64,000 bases of DNA, taken from Melanopsichium pennsylvanicum. Taxonomy: Eukaryota > Basidiomycota > Ustilaginomycetes > Ustilaginales. The translations under genes and the position numbers were made by a program. The notes under the pieces were generated by a model. That model was not told the origin of the DNA. It made no database searches and was given only the letters and a program-made list of their open reading frames with translations. Position 1 is the stretch's first letter. Each line of letters opens with the position of its first letter. Below, in pieces: positions 1-10,966 of the stretch. The DNA lies in assembly GCA_900208305.1 (NCBI GenBank), contig OAPG01000023.1, forward strand, positions 248,001 through 312,000, written 5' to 3'.

Positions 1-554
1 CAGGTTCTGTTGCAATGCTTCGATGATACCGGTTGTCAATATGCAAGTAGCTGGGCCATCAATAGGTCTCTGTGAAGCGTCACGCGGATGCAAGGTGTAC
101 CGTACATCACCATTCAATCTGGTCAATAAAAGACATGTCACCCTCGACACTTTGCATCCACTTTTTCTTGCCACTATACCATAGAGCGCATCGAAATCCT
201 TCCCGATCTTTGGCAACAATATCCTAGGAATTCGCACTCTCAGCCCGTTGAGAAAGAAAGAACAGTCTTTTCCTGCCTCCTGCCACATCATTCATTCTGT
301 CGTTGCGATTCAACGTACACTCACCACCGCCGCCTTCTTTTTCAACATTCTCATCTTTGCCACCGCTCACGCACATCTTCGACAATACTATAACGCTCGC
401 TCGCTCGCTCCATCGCAGCTGCCTTTTTTGCTTCGAACGTACGCACCGTGCTATGCTGTTTTGGCTGTACAATCTACGCCAAGGTATTCACAGTCGCTAA
501 CTATAAATGTTTTATGTCAAAATGATGTTCTCTGCTGTTCCAAACGACGATTAG
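1..554 (+). other. Upstream region and probable 5' UTR of RPS25
   Basis: No coding region is supported here. The last 300 bases are rich in pyrimidine runs and CT tracts, which is common upstream of fungal ribosomal protein genes. Several ATGs occur at about 510-530 but none is in frame with the RPS25 start at 555. A 5' UTR intron is possible but I could not fix its borders. Confidence 0.4.
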
Positions 555-967
555 ATGCCGCCCAAGAAAGCTGCCATCGCCGCTGCGGCGACCAAGTCTG
601 CCAAGAAGAAGAAATGGTCCAAGGGAAAGGTCAAGGACAAGGTACGTACACTTTTTTTTTCATCAGTATCATTTGCATGCTTGGGCAGAGATAGGATGCT
701 AATATGACTTTGTTTCTCCTTTCTTTTCTGATGTTGGTGGAATGTTAGGCCCAAAACATGGTTGTTTTGGACAAGCCCACTTACGATCGAATTCTTAAGG
801 AGGTACCCACTTTCAAGATGATTTCTCAATCTACTTTGATTGACAGGATGAAGATCAATGGATCTCTTGCTCGTGTTGCTATTAGGCATTTGGAGAGGGA
901 AGGTCAGATTAAAAAATTGATTCATCATCATGGTCAATTGGTTTACACTCGTGCTTCCGCAGAGTGA
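555..967 (+). CDS. RPS25: 40S ribosomal protein S25 (eS25), two exons
   Basis: Structural protein of the small ribosomal subunit, known to help IRES-driven initiation. The model joins 555-641 and 749-967, giving 101 aa. The intron 642-748 has GTACGT at its donor and TTAG at its acceptor, and falls between codons. Exon 1 gives the lysine-rich N-terminus (MPPKKAAIAAAA, then KKKKWSKGKVKDK). Exon 2 gives the core with the family signatures YDRILKEVPTFK, GSLARVAIRHLEREG and a C-terminal YTRASAE. Length is close to the yeast protein (108 aa). ATG 555 is the only start that gives the expected N-terminus. The gene is convergent with the GTP cyclohydrolase gene. Identification is near certain; the intron borders are inferred from phase and homology. 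Confidence 0.95.
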
Positions 968-1650
968 AATAAAAATTCTTAAATCATCTCTATCTCGGCC
1001 TTTTTTTTTTCTGGACGAAAGATTTGGGGTGTTTTCTTTTCCCTCTTATCTGCTGCAGATGCTTGTACAAACACACACACACATACATCGAAAATTCATC
1101 ATCATCATCATTACACACCATATACACTACACTTTTAGTTCAACATGAGTTTTATTCCTGTTCTTGGAGCAGCGATCGCAATGGTGTTAACCTCGTCACT
1201 TTTCTGCGTCAAAATCAACCTTATTCGATGGGAGGATGGAATGCATTTTAAGGTTGAGGCGAAGCGATTGGATTTAAATTTTTACCGTATTTGTGTTTGG
1301 GTGGTGTCGAGAACCATTTAAATTTGTCAATAATATCAATTATTTCGTCCTGTGCATCGCCATTAAAAAAAAAACCTTAAAAAATAATTGGGAAACCCTA
1401 ACCCTCTCTCCGCAGAGGGTAAAACGGAAGGAAGAGCCTCCATGAATAGGCTCTGTTTTTGAAAAGGATATGCCATTATTCTTGTCGGTGCTAGTATTGT
1501 ATGATATCTCATCGACTTTGAAACAATTCTATCACCGATTCACTCCTCAGGCTCTACACTGTGAATAATGAAAACCTTCTTCGTCAACAACCTATCACTC
1601 CCATCCTCCCCCTCCTCTTTCTTTCTTACACCACTAAGAGTGAGTTTTTG
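968..1650. other. Convergent intergenic region, 3' ends of RPS25 and GCH1
   Basis: No gene is supported. The stretch is AT-rich with poly-T/poly-A tracts and a short CA run near 1072-1086, as expected for two facing 3' UTRs. A two-unit CCCTAA-like string near 1395 is too short to be a telomeric repeat. Confidence 0.5.
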
Positions 1651-3113
1651 TTACTTCTTGATCAAACTTAAAAACTCTTCCCTGGTCTTTTGTCGATCTC
1701 TAAAAACACCCAACATGCAACTTGTGACAGTGGTGGCGCCTGGTTTTTGAACACCTCGCATGGCCATACACAAATGTTCGCATTCGATCACCACAGCTAC
1801 ACCTTGAGGTCTCAATGCCTCATCAAGCGCCAATGCGACTTGTTTGGTGAGACGTTCTTGAACTTGCAATCGACGTGCAAAAGTTTCTGCGATGCGCGCA
1901 AGTTTGGACAATCCAATCACAAGACGGTTGGGAATGTATCCAATGTGAATCTGCCGTGGTCGTCGTACAATTTCGTCATTTCAAGAGACAAGAGCAAGGA
2001 GAATAGTTGTATGAGTGAGCTTAAAGCGTATGTTATTTTTGTTTTTGGATGACGGAAAAGTGAGTGACCTACCTTGCCAGTGAATGGAACCATATGATGT
2101 TCACAAAGCGAAAAAATCTCAATATCCCTTACAATCACCATCTCATCATGTTCCTCGTCAAAGATGGCATTGGCAATCACATCGCTCAACCTCACCTCGT
2201 AACCTTTGGTCATCCACAATAACGCCTTTGCGTATCTCTCTGGAGTTTTAACCAAACCGCTTCGGGATGGATCCTCTCCAATGCATTCGAGTACGGTTTG
2301 GATCGCGTTGGCAAGACGTGCTTGATTCGCCTCTGCTTCTTCAGGAGTGTGATTCAGGCGATTGAGAGTGGCTTTTGCGGGCCAACCGAGACCGTTGGGA
2401 TCCATGACGGGTGTGGAGGTGCCAGAGGGTGCCCAAGCGGATCCGATATAGGTGCGTTCACCGGTAGGCGTGCCGAGTCCACCGCCTCGAGTAGTTGCTA
2501 AGAGATCGAGATGTGGTGCGATTCGAGTCCAAGGTGCGCCGTGCGTAGTGGTGGTGGTAGTGGTGGATTGCGAAGAATTGGAACGCGAAAGAAGCGCAGT
2601 GGCTGCAGCGCATGCGTTCGAATGGTGCACAGATGCAGAGGTGGAGGGCGACATGGACGAGGAAGAGGCTTGAACATAGGATGTGGATGAAGAAGAAGGA
2701 GCACCAGGATATGCAGAGTCAAGGTTCAAGGCTGATACGCCATTTACTAGTGCGGATTGTTGTCGAGTCGACTTTTGTGCAGCTTTGGAGGAATCTTCAA
2801 TGTCGTTGTTGGCAGTAGGGGCAGTAGTAGTAATAGTGTTTGGAGGAAAAGTTACATTGCCAGGATCTCGACCGCAGTCTAGACCGTTTCCGTCGGGAGC
2901 GTATACATCTGTATGACCTTGCGCTCGTGATTGCGCACGAATGGGATGCGCTGCATCGCTAAGCTGGTGGGTTAGGCCTTTGAGCTCGGAGGAAGACATG
3001 TTGGCACGTTGTAAGGCGGATGCGAAGAAAGTGTCAAAGAATGCTCCTGCTTGGTCTGGTTGTGCTGATGTTGGTTGTGATTGGTGTGATGATGAATCTG
3101 TTCTGTCCGCCAT
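1651..3113 (-). CDS. FOL2: GTP cyclohydrolase I, two exons, long N-terminal extension
   Basis: Catalyses GTP to 7,8-dihydroneopterin triphosphate, the first step of the folate/pterin pathway. The model is complement(join(1651-1950, 2073-3113)), 446 aa. The intron 1951-2072 starts GTAGGT and is in phase 0. The catalytic domain spans about residues 255-446. Zinc ligands are visible as Cys337 and His340 (in [12 protein letters not shown]) and Cys408 (in EHLCMAMRG), matching human Cys141, His144 and Cys212. Other signatures are [25 protein letters not shown] and the C-terminal [10 protein letters not shown]. Residues 1 to about 240 form a Ser/Thr/Gln-rich low-complexity extension much longer than in yeast FOL2 (243 aa in total). 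The start is ATG 3113. It is divergent from the BolA gene over about 400 bp. Confidence 0.95.
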
Positions 3114-3512
3114 TGTGTGAATGCTTTGTAATCCGACCTAGTACGGTGGTGATGGTAGTGGTGGTGATGATGACGGTAATGTCGGTATTGTAGATGATGT
3201 AGGACAGTTAGTTGACGGAAGAGTGTCTTTATGTACGACCCAATCAATATTTCTCCGCACAGACAAAAACAAAGAAGAAAAAAAAAAGGAGAAAAGTCTT
3301 AATTTCCTGTCAATCGGGAACCCGATGCGGATATAAAAATGAATCGGTGATTCATCGGTTTGTCATCGCGGCTATTCACATTCACATACAACCAACTTTT
3401 AATTGATTCCACTCGATGATGAGAATCGCTTGCTTTCATTGTCTCGTCCAACTCATTGCTCATTCCTTTCGTCCGGTTTGCCCGATCATCATCATCATCG
3501 CATACATCAGAC
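3114..3512. promoter_or_regulatory. Divergent promoter region between FOL2 and BOL3
   Basis: A 399-bp gap lies between two divergent start codons. It carries a purine/pyrimidine-skewed repeat on the FOL2 side (GGTGGTGATG-type units near 3145-3180) and an A-rich tract near 3262-3295. No defined factor site can be named from sequence alone. Confidence 0.45.
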
Positions 3513-4135
3513 ATGTTGGGCATTCTCTCCACAGCAACTCGCTACGCATCCACCCGTACACTGCCTCGACATGCTTTATATACCGTTGCTTGGACCCGAA
3601 CACTCACCACCACCCGTGCACTCTTGAACGAATCAGCAACATTAACATCAACACCAACAAGTGAGCAAGAACAAACAGCCGGAGAGCAAAAGATTCGCCA
3701 AATTCTATTAGCAAAGTTCAATCCTTCCGTACTCAAGGTTCAGGACGTTTCCGGTTAGTGCTCCCCCTTATCCCCCTACCATCCAATTCATTGTGACCCA
3801 CCAAATGGTTGATGCAGAATTTGAACTAAACTTGATTGCGCATGGTTTTGGTATGATGCAGGCGGATGTGGAAGCTTCTACGCTATTCAACTGTCCTCGA
3901 AAGAGTTCAAGGGCCTGTCCACAGTCAAAGCGCATAGATTGGTCAACCAGCAACTCAAGGATGTGATCAAGGACATTCATGGTTTACAGGTGAGTACCAA
4001 TGCAACACCTTCTACTAAGTAAAGCTTATGCAGTACGAGCCTATGTGTGCGGTCCTAATCTCGTTCGTTTTTTTTTTTCCTCTATGACTTGCTTTTCATG
4101 CGAACCACCAGCTGAGCACCCTTGCCGAAGACTAG
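3513..4135 (+). CDS. BOL3: Mitochondrial BolA-like protein (BOL3/BOLA3 type), three exons
   Basis: BolA3-type proteins help deliver 4Fe-4S clusters to mitochondrial apoproteins. The model joins 3513-3753, 3862-3989 and 4112-4135 and gives 130 aa. Introns start GTTAGT and GTGAGT and end CAG; phases are 1 and 0. Residues 1 to about 40 are Arg/Ser/Thr-rich without acidic residues, like a mitochondrial presequence. The BolA domain follows: KIRQILLAKFNP, then GGCGSFYAI, EFKGLSTVKAHRLVNQQLKDVI and IHGLQ. The Cys in GGCGS and the His in KAHRLV are the usual cluster-ligand candidates. The last exon is only 24 bp. An in-frame ATG at 3456 would add 19 residues, but 3513 gives the better presequence. 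Confidence 0.88.
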
Positions 4136-4326
4136 ACTGCTCGTAGCTACAAGGTCAAGTGCGCAAAGGCAGCACCCATCTCAGAGTCCTCTCGTCATGT
4201 CATCTATCTATTTACTTGCCCATTTCGACCATATTTCTAGTCGGAATGGTAATGGGTGCAGTGTCAATGTCATTTAAATCATCGAGAACAGATAACTTGA
4301 GAGTTGGCGTTGCTTTGATCGCTTAT

Positions 4327-5142
4327 TTAAAACTCGAAACTCCTGCCCAGGTCACTCTTGATGAGCTCCCTCATACCTTCTGGCATCAAAGGCTGCTTGC
4401 TACCTTTACTCAACGTGGACCTGGTTTTGTCCACCATGTAGCGGAACGGCATCTCTACGCTTTCACCCCTGCCAAAATGAAGTTCTGGGTAATCGACCCA
4501 TTCCAAAGTGCCGTTTGCCTTGTTGATATCGCCCCATTTTTGCTCTTGTTGCTTGGTGTCGTCTAGTCCAAGCAAATATCCGTCTTCTACACAACTCTTT
4601 GTGACGCCCAGAGCTGTATCTGTTGTCATCTGCACTCCACCGAGGTGACGTGATGGAAATCCAAGTTGACGAAGTGAAGATGTGCGGTCTCGCGGTGGGT
4701 CATCACCCAGAATGCCACCATACAGGAAGAATTCAAAAGGCCCACCCGCTTCAACGTTCTTTGTGATGGAACAAGAATTGAATTTACCCGTATCAGTGAT
4801 GGAGATTGCAAAAGCAGATTTAGGATCAAGAAGGCATACTTTGTCCTTGCCCACCCCGCGCTGCTCCATCAGAGTAGTTATCGAAGCTGTGTGCAGCTCA
4901 AATTCGGCTAGAGCCAAAGTGGACGAGGTTGTTGTGCTAGAGAGAGAGGTTCGAAGCGATTCCAAAGAAGCGTTGGATAGAGAGGTGAAGTGAACAGTGC
5001 TACCCGGACCAACCAAGTGCAGCATGTGTCGGTATTCGAGCAGCGCCCAAGAGGGAAACACGGAGGGTGCATCCGGATCGTCCTCCTCCATATGTTCGAT
5101 GACATATTGTGGTCTTGGTGGCATTACTTCCGAGGTCGACAT
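4327..5142 (-). CDS. SFM1: SPOUT-family protein arginine methyltransferase Sfm1-like
   Basis: Yeast Sfm1 is a SPOUT-fold enzyme that monomethylates an arginine of ribosomal protein Rps3. This intronless 271-aa ORF carries its signatures in order: YVIEHMEE near the N-terminus, WALLEYRHML, VCLLDPKS, the glycine-rich FLYGGILGDDPPRDRT cofactor-knot segment, LGGVQMTTDTA, DYPELHFGRGESVEMPFRY and the C-terminal LMPEGMRELIKSD. Yeast Sfm1 is about 213 aa; the extra length is in an insert after the first strand (about residues 40-100) and in the linker near residue 195. The start is ATG 5142; an upstream in-frame TTG at 5166 is not an ATG. It is convergent with BOL3 and divergent from SUS1. Confidence 0.92.
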   Translation of the reverse strand: MSTSEVMPPRPQYVIEHMEEDDPDAPSVFPSWALLEYRHMLHLVGPGSTVHFTSLSNASLESLRTSLSSTTTSSTLALAEFELHTASITTLMEQRGVGKDKVCLLDPKSAFAISITDTGKFNSCSITKNVEAGGPFEFFLYGGILGDDPPRDRTSSLRQLGFPSRHLGGVQMTTDTALGVTKSCVEDGYLLGLDDTKQQEQKWGDINKANGTLEWVDYPELHFGRGESVEMPFRYMVDKTRSTLSKGSKQPLMPEGMRELIKSDLGRSFEF

Positions 5143-5461
5143 GGTTTCCTGTTTTTTGTGTGTCAAGGGATCAAGATGGAGTAGGGTTGGACGAGAACAA
5201 GTAACAAATCTGTACCACCTAAGCCCACCACCTATTTCATACCTTTTTCCCTAAATAAATTACTGTATAAACAAAATTGCAAAAATTAAAAAAAGCATTT
5301 CCGCGATGTCACCGGCAAATGCTCCACAATTCCGAGTTCCGAATTTATTCATGTTCCTTGTGTACCTCTTTGGACTATCAACCAGCCAACTTCCAATGAT
5401 CCCTCCCTACTTTCCTCTATTTTGCAACGCTGTATCGTATCCGAACTTTGTGAAAACAAGT
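5143..5461. promoter_or_regulatory. Divergent promoter region between SFM1 and SUS1
   Basis: A 319-bp gap separates the two start codons. It includes an AT-rich stretch at 5250-5300. The SUS1 reading frame is open back to an in-frame ATG at 5306, which would add a hydrophobic 52-residue leader unlike the family. I therefore treat 5306-5461 as 5' UTR or promoter. Confidence 0.45.
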
Positions 5462-5893
5462 ATGGAAGAAGGCGAACTCAACTCAGCATCTGCTCCACCC
5501 GCAGGAGATGAACTCTATAATGCCCTTCACCAACGTCTAGTTGCGTCGGGCGAATGGCTACGTTTGCTCATCCTCTTACGTCGCATGCTCGACGAATGTG
5601 GATGGGAGACAAGCTTCCAACAACATGCTACGCAGAAAGCTAAAACTCAGCCCGTCCTCAATGTACCTGATCTCATCGATGTGCTCACTCCACATGCCAA
5701 AGGTACGTTGTCTTTCTCTCTTCTTTCCTCCGCAAATTCAGTACAGAGAAAAAGATCGAGGTTAACAAGCAAACCTGATGTAATTGCGTTCGATACGAGC
5801 CTGATCCAAACAGATACATTACCGTCACACGTCAAGGCACATCTTTTGGAGAAGCTTAGAGATTTTCTAGATAGGAATCTGGAGGATGCTTGA
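5462..5893 (+). CDS. SUS1: Sus1/ENY2, SAGA DUB module and TREX-2 subunit, two exons
   Basis: Sus1/ENY2 is a small all-helical protein shared by the histone H2B deubiquitinase module of SAGA and the TREX-2 mRNA-export complex. The model joins 5462-5702 and 5814-5893 (106 aa, close to the usual 96-101). The intron 5703-5813 starts GTACGT and ends CAG, phase 1. Matching segments are LHQRLVASGEWLRLLILLRR, the conserved ECGW, VPDLIDVLTPHAK and, after the splice, LPSHVKAHLLEKLRDFL. Without splicing the frame stays open but inserts a non-homologous Ser-rich segment, so splicing is favoured. The start at 5462 is chosen because the homologous region begins just after it. Confidence 0.88.
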   Translation: MEEGELNSASAPPAGDELYNALHQRLVASGEWLRLLILLRRMLDECGWETSFQQHATQKAKTQPVLNVPDLIDVLTPHAKGTLSFSLLSSANSVQRKRSRLTSKPDVIAFDTSLIQTDTLPSHVKAHLLEKLRDFLDRNLEDA

Positions 5894-6205
5894 TGTGCAG
5901 CGAACAAGACTAGTGCAATACACTCACAAATCTGCGTTTCGGCTGCTTAGCCGCCAAATCATGGTTCGGACGAAAGCCCCGAGTGGCTCTAACATATACC
6001 CCACTCTGTAACTGGACGTTGATATTCTCGAGTGAATCCATCATGTCTACTTTCCACTTTGCAGCACACGTTCAGAAGGAAAAACTTTTGTCGTAACAAC
6101 TTCGATGATTCATCATGTGCGGATTGCGAAACATAGAACCGTGCAGATCACAGAATCCTATGACCACGTGAATCAACAGAGAGCATCTCGAATAAAGTCA
6201 GCACA
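5894..6205. other. Convergent intergenic region between SUS1 and the Tctex-1 gene
   Basis: A 312-bp stretch between two facing 3' ends. I see no coding, RNA or repeat feature in it. Confidence 0.5.
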
Positions 6206-6573
6206 TCACCATTGGGGCTCAAACACGGTTTCAACGTTCGGAGGGAGCTGCATGGGGAATCAAAAGCGAAAGGTATCACTCACATTGGAATACATTTCCT
6301 GAATAACATTGTCCGTGTCTTCCCAGTGACACGCAAGGTCGGCTGCAAGGATGATCAAACACAAGAGTGGGATGCAAGCGTGTCAGCGGGACTGATTATT
6401 TTGGTTGCGAAACGACCAAAAAGAAAAAAAGTCGTCTGACATTCACGACCAAATTTCGTACCTCTGTTCAGACAGCAATCCGGGCCAAACGTTTGAAAAA
6501 AAAGCAGAAGCAAATATGATGATGTGAGTATCCGCCTTGAAACGTCTGTCTATACGGAGAATATTCGAAAGAA

Positions 6574-6615
<42 letters not shown>

Positions 6616-7281
6616 CCAACCTTCCACCTTGACCGAGATTCTCCACGAGCTGTACTTGGACAATGTACTTGAAGCCTACAGATTCGAACCATGAAAAGTG
6701 TCAATTCGGAAGGTTGAAAGAGTCTTGTGGCTCAGCTGGAGCTCTTGGGTTAACGACCTTGCTTAAGTCGTGGAGACATTGGAGTAGTTTGTGTAATCAC
6801 CTCTTGGCTCGATCTCTGTTTCCATCATTTGAGATAAAGAGCAGCGAAACAAATGAACCAGAGGATTTCAGAGTTGAAGCACTACAATTGCAAGGTTTAA
6901 CCGAACCTTGAAATGGGTTGTATACTTGGCTACTCACCAAGCATCTTGGTTTTGACGAATTCAGCAATGGATCTGCTCAACGACCGGTTCTTATCCTTGT
7001 CCGACTTATCCCATGTTGCGTTGCGCAGGCGACTTGTGAGCACGCTCAAGAGATGGGATTGCAACTGTGCTGCATCGAACCTTGTTGCAATAGTATGTAT
7101 GCAGTAGCAAAGATCGTTGTCAATGTGTTCTGCTCATCATAAGCTGCATGAAAGAGGTAAGAGATGCATACCTTGTGCGTGATGTAGATGCGGATGGTTG
7201 AGGTACAGGTGAAGTGGCGCCGACAAGATCTGACGCTGAAGAAGAAGTGAAATGCGTTGATGATTGCGGTATTGTAGACAT
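6206..7281 (-). CDS. Tctex-1 family dynein light chain, five exons (model)
   Basis: Tctex-1 light chains dimerise on the dynein intermediate chain and link cargo to the motor. The model is complement(join(6206-6247, 6284-6342, 6628-6675, 6938-7080, 7172-7281)), 133 aa. Introns start GTATGC, GTGAGT, GTGGAA and GTGAGT. Residues 1-36 are Ser/Thr-rich. The domain starts at RFDAAQLQSHLLSVLTSRL and the best family match is GFKYIVQVQLVENLGQ followed by ADLACHWEDTDN, which corresponds to the two central beta strands. The last exon (LPPNVETVFEPQW) matches poorly with the family's usual TVFG-type ending, so its border may be wrong. The donor of the third intron is also weak. The family is well supported; the exact gene structure is moderate. 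Confidence 0.68.
6579..6608. repeat. (TA)n microsatellite inside an intron
   Basis: About 15 TA dinucleotides lie in the third intron of the Tctex-1 gene. They are likely length-variable between strains. Confidence 0.9.
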
Positions 7282-7654
7282 GATACTTATTTTGGGTATA
7301 CGTTAGAAAGCTGATGGACATAGCAAGACAGGAAAGCAAACTGATTGGAAAGTGTTGATCTTTGTGTTCAATACTAAATAATTGTGGGTGTTGTTCTTTC
7401 TTTCCCCCCACACGCAGCTCCACGCCACAATCGGCGTACGATTCAGTCTGATCCCCGATTGATCCACAATTTTCTCATTCTTCCAAACCACTCTCACATA
7501 CACTGTCACAGTTTGTGACTGTCGCAGTCGGTGAGTGTGACTGTGACACAAACCCATCACTTGCTGAACAAAGCACGAGCCAACACCATTACCACCAACA
7601 CCACCTTCATCTTTAAGATCCATCAAACCAAATAATCATCCTTAAGGTGAAATC
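7282..7654. promoter_or_regulatory. Divergent promoter region, Tctex-1 gene and GTB1
   Basis: A 373-bp gap lies between divergent starts. It contains the dyad TGTCACAG (7504-7511) and CTGTGACA (7541-7548), with further TGTGACT/AGTGTGACT copies between the arms. This is a plausible factor-binding cluster, but no factor can be named. Confidence 0.45.
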
Positions 7655-9528
7655 ATGGTTCGTCTCAAGCTCAACCTAGCCATGACTGCTCTGGCAGCCG
7701 GTGCCATTTCGGCTTCCGCATCTTCTTCACAGCACGCTACAACCAAGCCTTTACGCGGTGTCGCCCCTGCTGGTACGTGCAACCCCTCGAACTCTCATCG
7801 TCTAGTACCATCCTCACTGACACATACCTTTCTCGTCATCTTGACACCGATTTAGATTCGGCCAAGTACAACCCTACCACAAACGCAGCAGGCCAACTTC
7901 GCTGGTCATGCCTCGATGGATCCAAAGATCTACCTTATTCTGCCATCAACGACGATTACTGCGACTGCCCAGATGGCTCCGACGAACCTGGCACTTCCGC
8001 CTGTCCCAACTCTACCTTCTTTTGCGCTAACAACGGCCACATCCCTGCTTACATTCGCTCTTCTCGCGTGGACGACGCCATTTGCGATCCCGAATGTTGC
8101 GATGGCTCTGACGAATCTGATGGCAAGATCTCTTGCCCTGATCGATGCGACAAAGTCGGAAAAGAGTACAGGAAGCGAATGACCGAGCTCGAAAACCTGC
8201 GTCGCGCTGGTACAAAGATCAGAGACAAGTACATCGTGCATGGTAAAAAGGAAAAGGAGTTGCTCGAGGCCGAAATTGCCAAATTGGAGGTCGAGGTACA
8301 GGTGGCCACCGAGAACGAGGCGAGGTTGAAGCAAGACTTGGCGAGGGCAGAGACGCAGGATAAGGCGGTCATCGATGCAAAGTTGAAAACGCCACTGTTT
8401 AAAAAGTTGGAGCAGCACCAGGCGGCCATCAAGGCTTTGACAGAGAAGAAAGGCGCACTCAAGCTAGAGTTGCAGCAGCTTACATTGTTGTTGGATGATC
8501 TCGCCAAGGGCTACAACCCCAACTATCAAGACATGGCGGTCAAAGGTGCAGTGGTTGCCTACAAAGAATGGCGTGGCATTTCCACCGCTACCACCAATGA
8601 TGCAGCTAGCGAGCGCGACGAAAACAAGAGCAACGTCGACCAGCTCGCAGCGGAAAACACCAAGCTCAACCAGCTCCTCGATGACGGCGAATGGGATTCT
8701 TCAAAGCTGGACGGCCTGCTCAGCGAGGATCCGCTCGAGATCATGGACGGTGGTCTTCCAGGTACCTCTGACAAGCGTGTCGCATCCGAGTCCGATGGAG
8801 GGCTTCTCTTCCGCATTCACGAGTACCTTCCTGACGGCGTCGTGCCTTACTTTGAAGCCATGGTGGATACGCTTCTCGATGTGCTCATCAAGGCCAATGT
8901 CATCACCGACGTCAAACGCATGCGACCCAAGACACCCTCTTCCTCGGGTGACGAACCTGAAAATGTCTCTTCGGCTCGTCGCGCGCATACCGATGCTACT
9001 AACCATCTCTCGCGTACCTCGAACGATCTCGTAACTCGCAAAAGTAAACTCGCTCAATTCTCCTCACGTTACGGACGTCAAGCGGAATTCAAGGCGTTGG
9101 AGAACAAGTGCTTTTCCAAGGATATGGGCGAGTACACGTACGAGTACTGCTTCTATGGTCGTGCCACACAGATCCCCAACAACGGCGGTGCTCAAATCTC
9201 GTTGGGTACATTTACCAACTTCAATCCGACTCAAGATAAGACGCAGGAACAAGATGCGTATTGGATGCAGCAGATCTATGCAAGGGGTCAAAAGTGCTGG
9301 AATGGTCCAGAGAGGAGTGCAATTGTGGATCTGGTATGTGGCACCGACAATAAAGTGTTGGACGTCTTTGAGGCCGAAAAATGCATCTATTCTATCAAGG
9401 TGGCTACTCCTGCGGTTTGTTTCCCTCCATCGACAACACAACAGCAACAGCAACAGCAACAGCAACAAGAAGCGGAAAAAGTCAAGGAGGAGCACACGAA
9501 TAGTCATCACGTCAAGGATGAACTCTAG
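7655..9528 (+). CDS. GTB1: Glucosidase II beta subunit (PRKCSH/Gtb1), two exons
   Basis: Non-catalytic ER subunit that retains glucosidase II and binds mannose on N-glycans during glucose trimming. The model joins 7655-7772 and 7856-9528, 596 aa, with a phase 1 intron. A signal peptide occupies about residues 1-23. Two LDL-receptor class A-like repeats follow (DYCDCPDGSDEPG and CDGSDESDG). About residues 115-235 are a Lys/Glu-rich coiled coil. The MRH lectin domain is at about 450-555, with NKCFSKDMGEYTYEYCFYG, CWNGPERS and the closing cysteines. A CAA/CAG-coded glutamine run lies near 560-570. The protein ends in KDEL, the ER retrieval signal. All expected domains are present in order. Confidence 0.96.
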
Positions 9529-10119
9529 ATTGAAGCTGTATTGGAGTCAAGGATACACTCTTCTGTCGTATTGAAATAATGTGGTTTAAACGGCACATTT
9601 TTCAGAATACTTTACTGCAAATTACCATGTACATCTCGCTCCACTTGAATAGATCAGTGCCAGTCAAGAGCGAACGGTGTGTGGACTGTGAGAGTATGAA
9701 TTTAATCGAAACAAGACCTCTGATGTGTGGACAAACCGCATGGCATCAGGTTGGCGACAGCTTGCCCTTTGCGTATTTCGGTTGTGAAAGAGGAAGTCAT
9801 TCAGCTTTTCACTCATGGCTGGAGCGTAAAGGTTATTTGGGATTGCCATATTGTGAATGCTTGCAAAAGTGTTTTCAACGCAATCGATTCTCATCAGCTC
9901 CAACTATCCTGATTCGGACTGACTTCCAATTCAATCCTATCACACCCAAACTGCGAAAAGATCGAAAAAGGAAAAAAGAAAGAAGAAACGGTTTGGAATT
10001 ATAAAAGGATGAATGCCGTTCTAGACCAACAGATGCTGATGAATGATATCTTATACAGGAGAGGTTTAACCAGAAATAACCTTTTTTCTTCTTTTTTTTT
10101 TGGGTGGTATGGTTGGAGT
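9529..10119. other. Convergent intergenic region, GTB1 and TIF6
   Basis: Facing 3' ends. Short ORFs here have no family resemblance and I support none. A T-rich tract at 10080-10100 is near the TIF6 3' end. Confidence 0.5.
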
Positions 10120-10966
10120 TCAGGCATAGGTGTCGACTAGAGCATCCCTGAGCTCGTTGACAGTATCGCCACCCTGCTGACCGGTCAATCTGAAAACACT
10201 TTCGATGACGCTGATCTCTGTGGCGGTTGCATCAGTGCCACAGAAAGCGGCAAAGTCGTTGACAACCAAACCAGCACCGATCAAATCCGAACCACGGTTC
10301 ACCGTACCAGCGACAAGGGGCACCTGAAGAAGCGATGAGAGTTCATCCTGATCTTGAAGCGAGGTTCGCGGGTGAGTGAGAGCGCCTTGATTTGAAATGG
10401 CGGAGTAGGAGCCGACAAGGACATTATCACCAACGGTTTGACGGAAAACCTCGACTTTGAGCACATCGGCGATGATTTCTTCTGTTTCGCGGTCCAAATC
10501 TGGATGGACTAATGCAACGTAGTCTGCACATTGACGAAAACAAACAAGCATTGACGATAATTTAGATATGACAAGATTAGCAGTTTGGCCAACTTGAACT
10601 CCTGCATGAGAAACGGAAACGGGAAAACTTACCATTACAAGCAATAACATTTCCCAACGCACTCAATCGCTCTTCGACTCTTTGAATGGCAACCGATTCC
10701 GGTAACGAGTTTCTCAAGTGCTGCAACTCCTGATCGGTGGTCGTTGATGGAACGAGCAAACCGTGACGGTTTCCGACAGTAAGACGACCAACAAGACGGG
10801 TTCCAGCGATAGAGCAGTGGACGACGGGGATAACATCTGCCAACTCGGCCTCGAAAGTAGAGTAGAAGTTGGCACTGCCGCCGATGGCGACGAGGCAGTA
10901 AGCGTTGGTGAGACGCGCAAAAACACCAATCTCGGAAGAGTTTTCGAATTGACAACGGACCGCCAT
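10120..10966 (-). CDS. TIF6: Eukaryotic translation initiation factor 6 (Tif6), two exons
   Basis: eIF6 binds the 60S subunit, is needed for its biogenesis and prevents premature joining to 40S. The model is complement(join(10120-10523, 10633-10966)), exactly 245 aa as in yeast and human. The intron 10524-10632 starts GTAAGT and ends CAG, phase 1. Diagnostic segments include [58 protein letters not shown], then [39 protein letters not shown] and the C-terminal [12 protein letters not shown]. Thirteen consecutive C residues sit three bases 5' of the ATG. Confidence 0.97.

Noticed and set aside
1394..1406. CCCTAA-like telomere repeat
   Set aside because: Only about two units in an intergenic region between housekeeping genes. 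A single TTAGGGTTAG at 63,811 is likewise too short.
5306..5461. N-terminal extension of SUS1 from ATG 5306
   Set aside because: It would add a hydrophobic 52-residue leader foreign to the family; homology begins after 5462.
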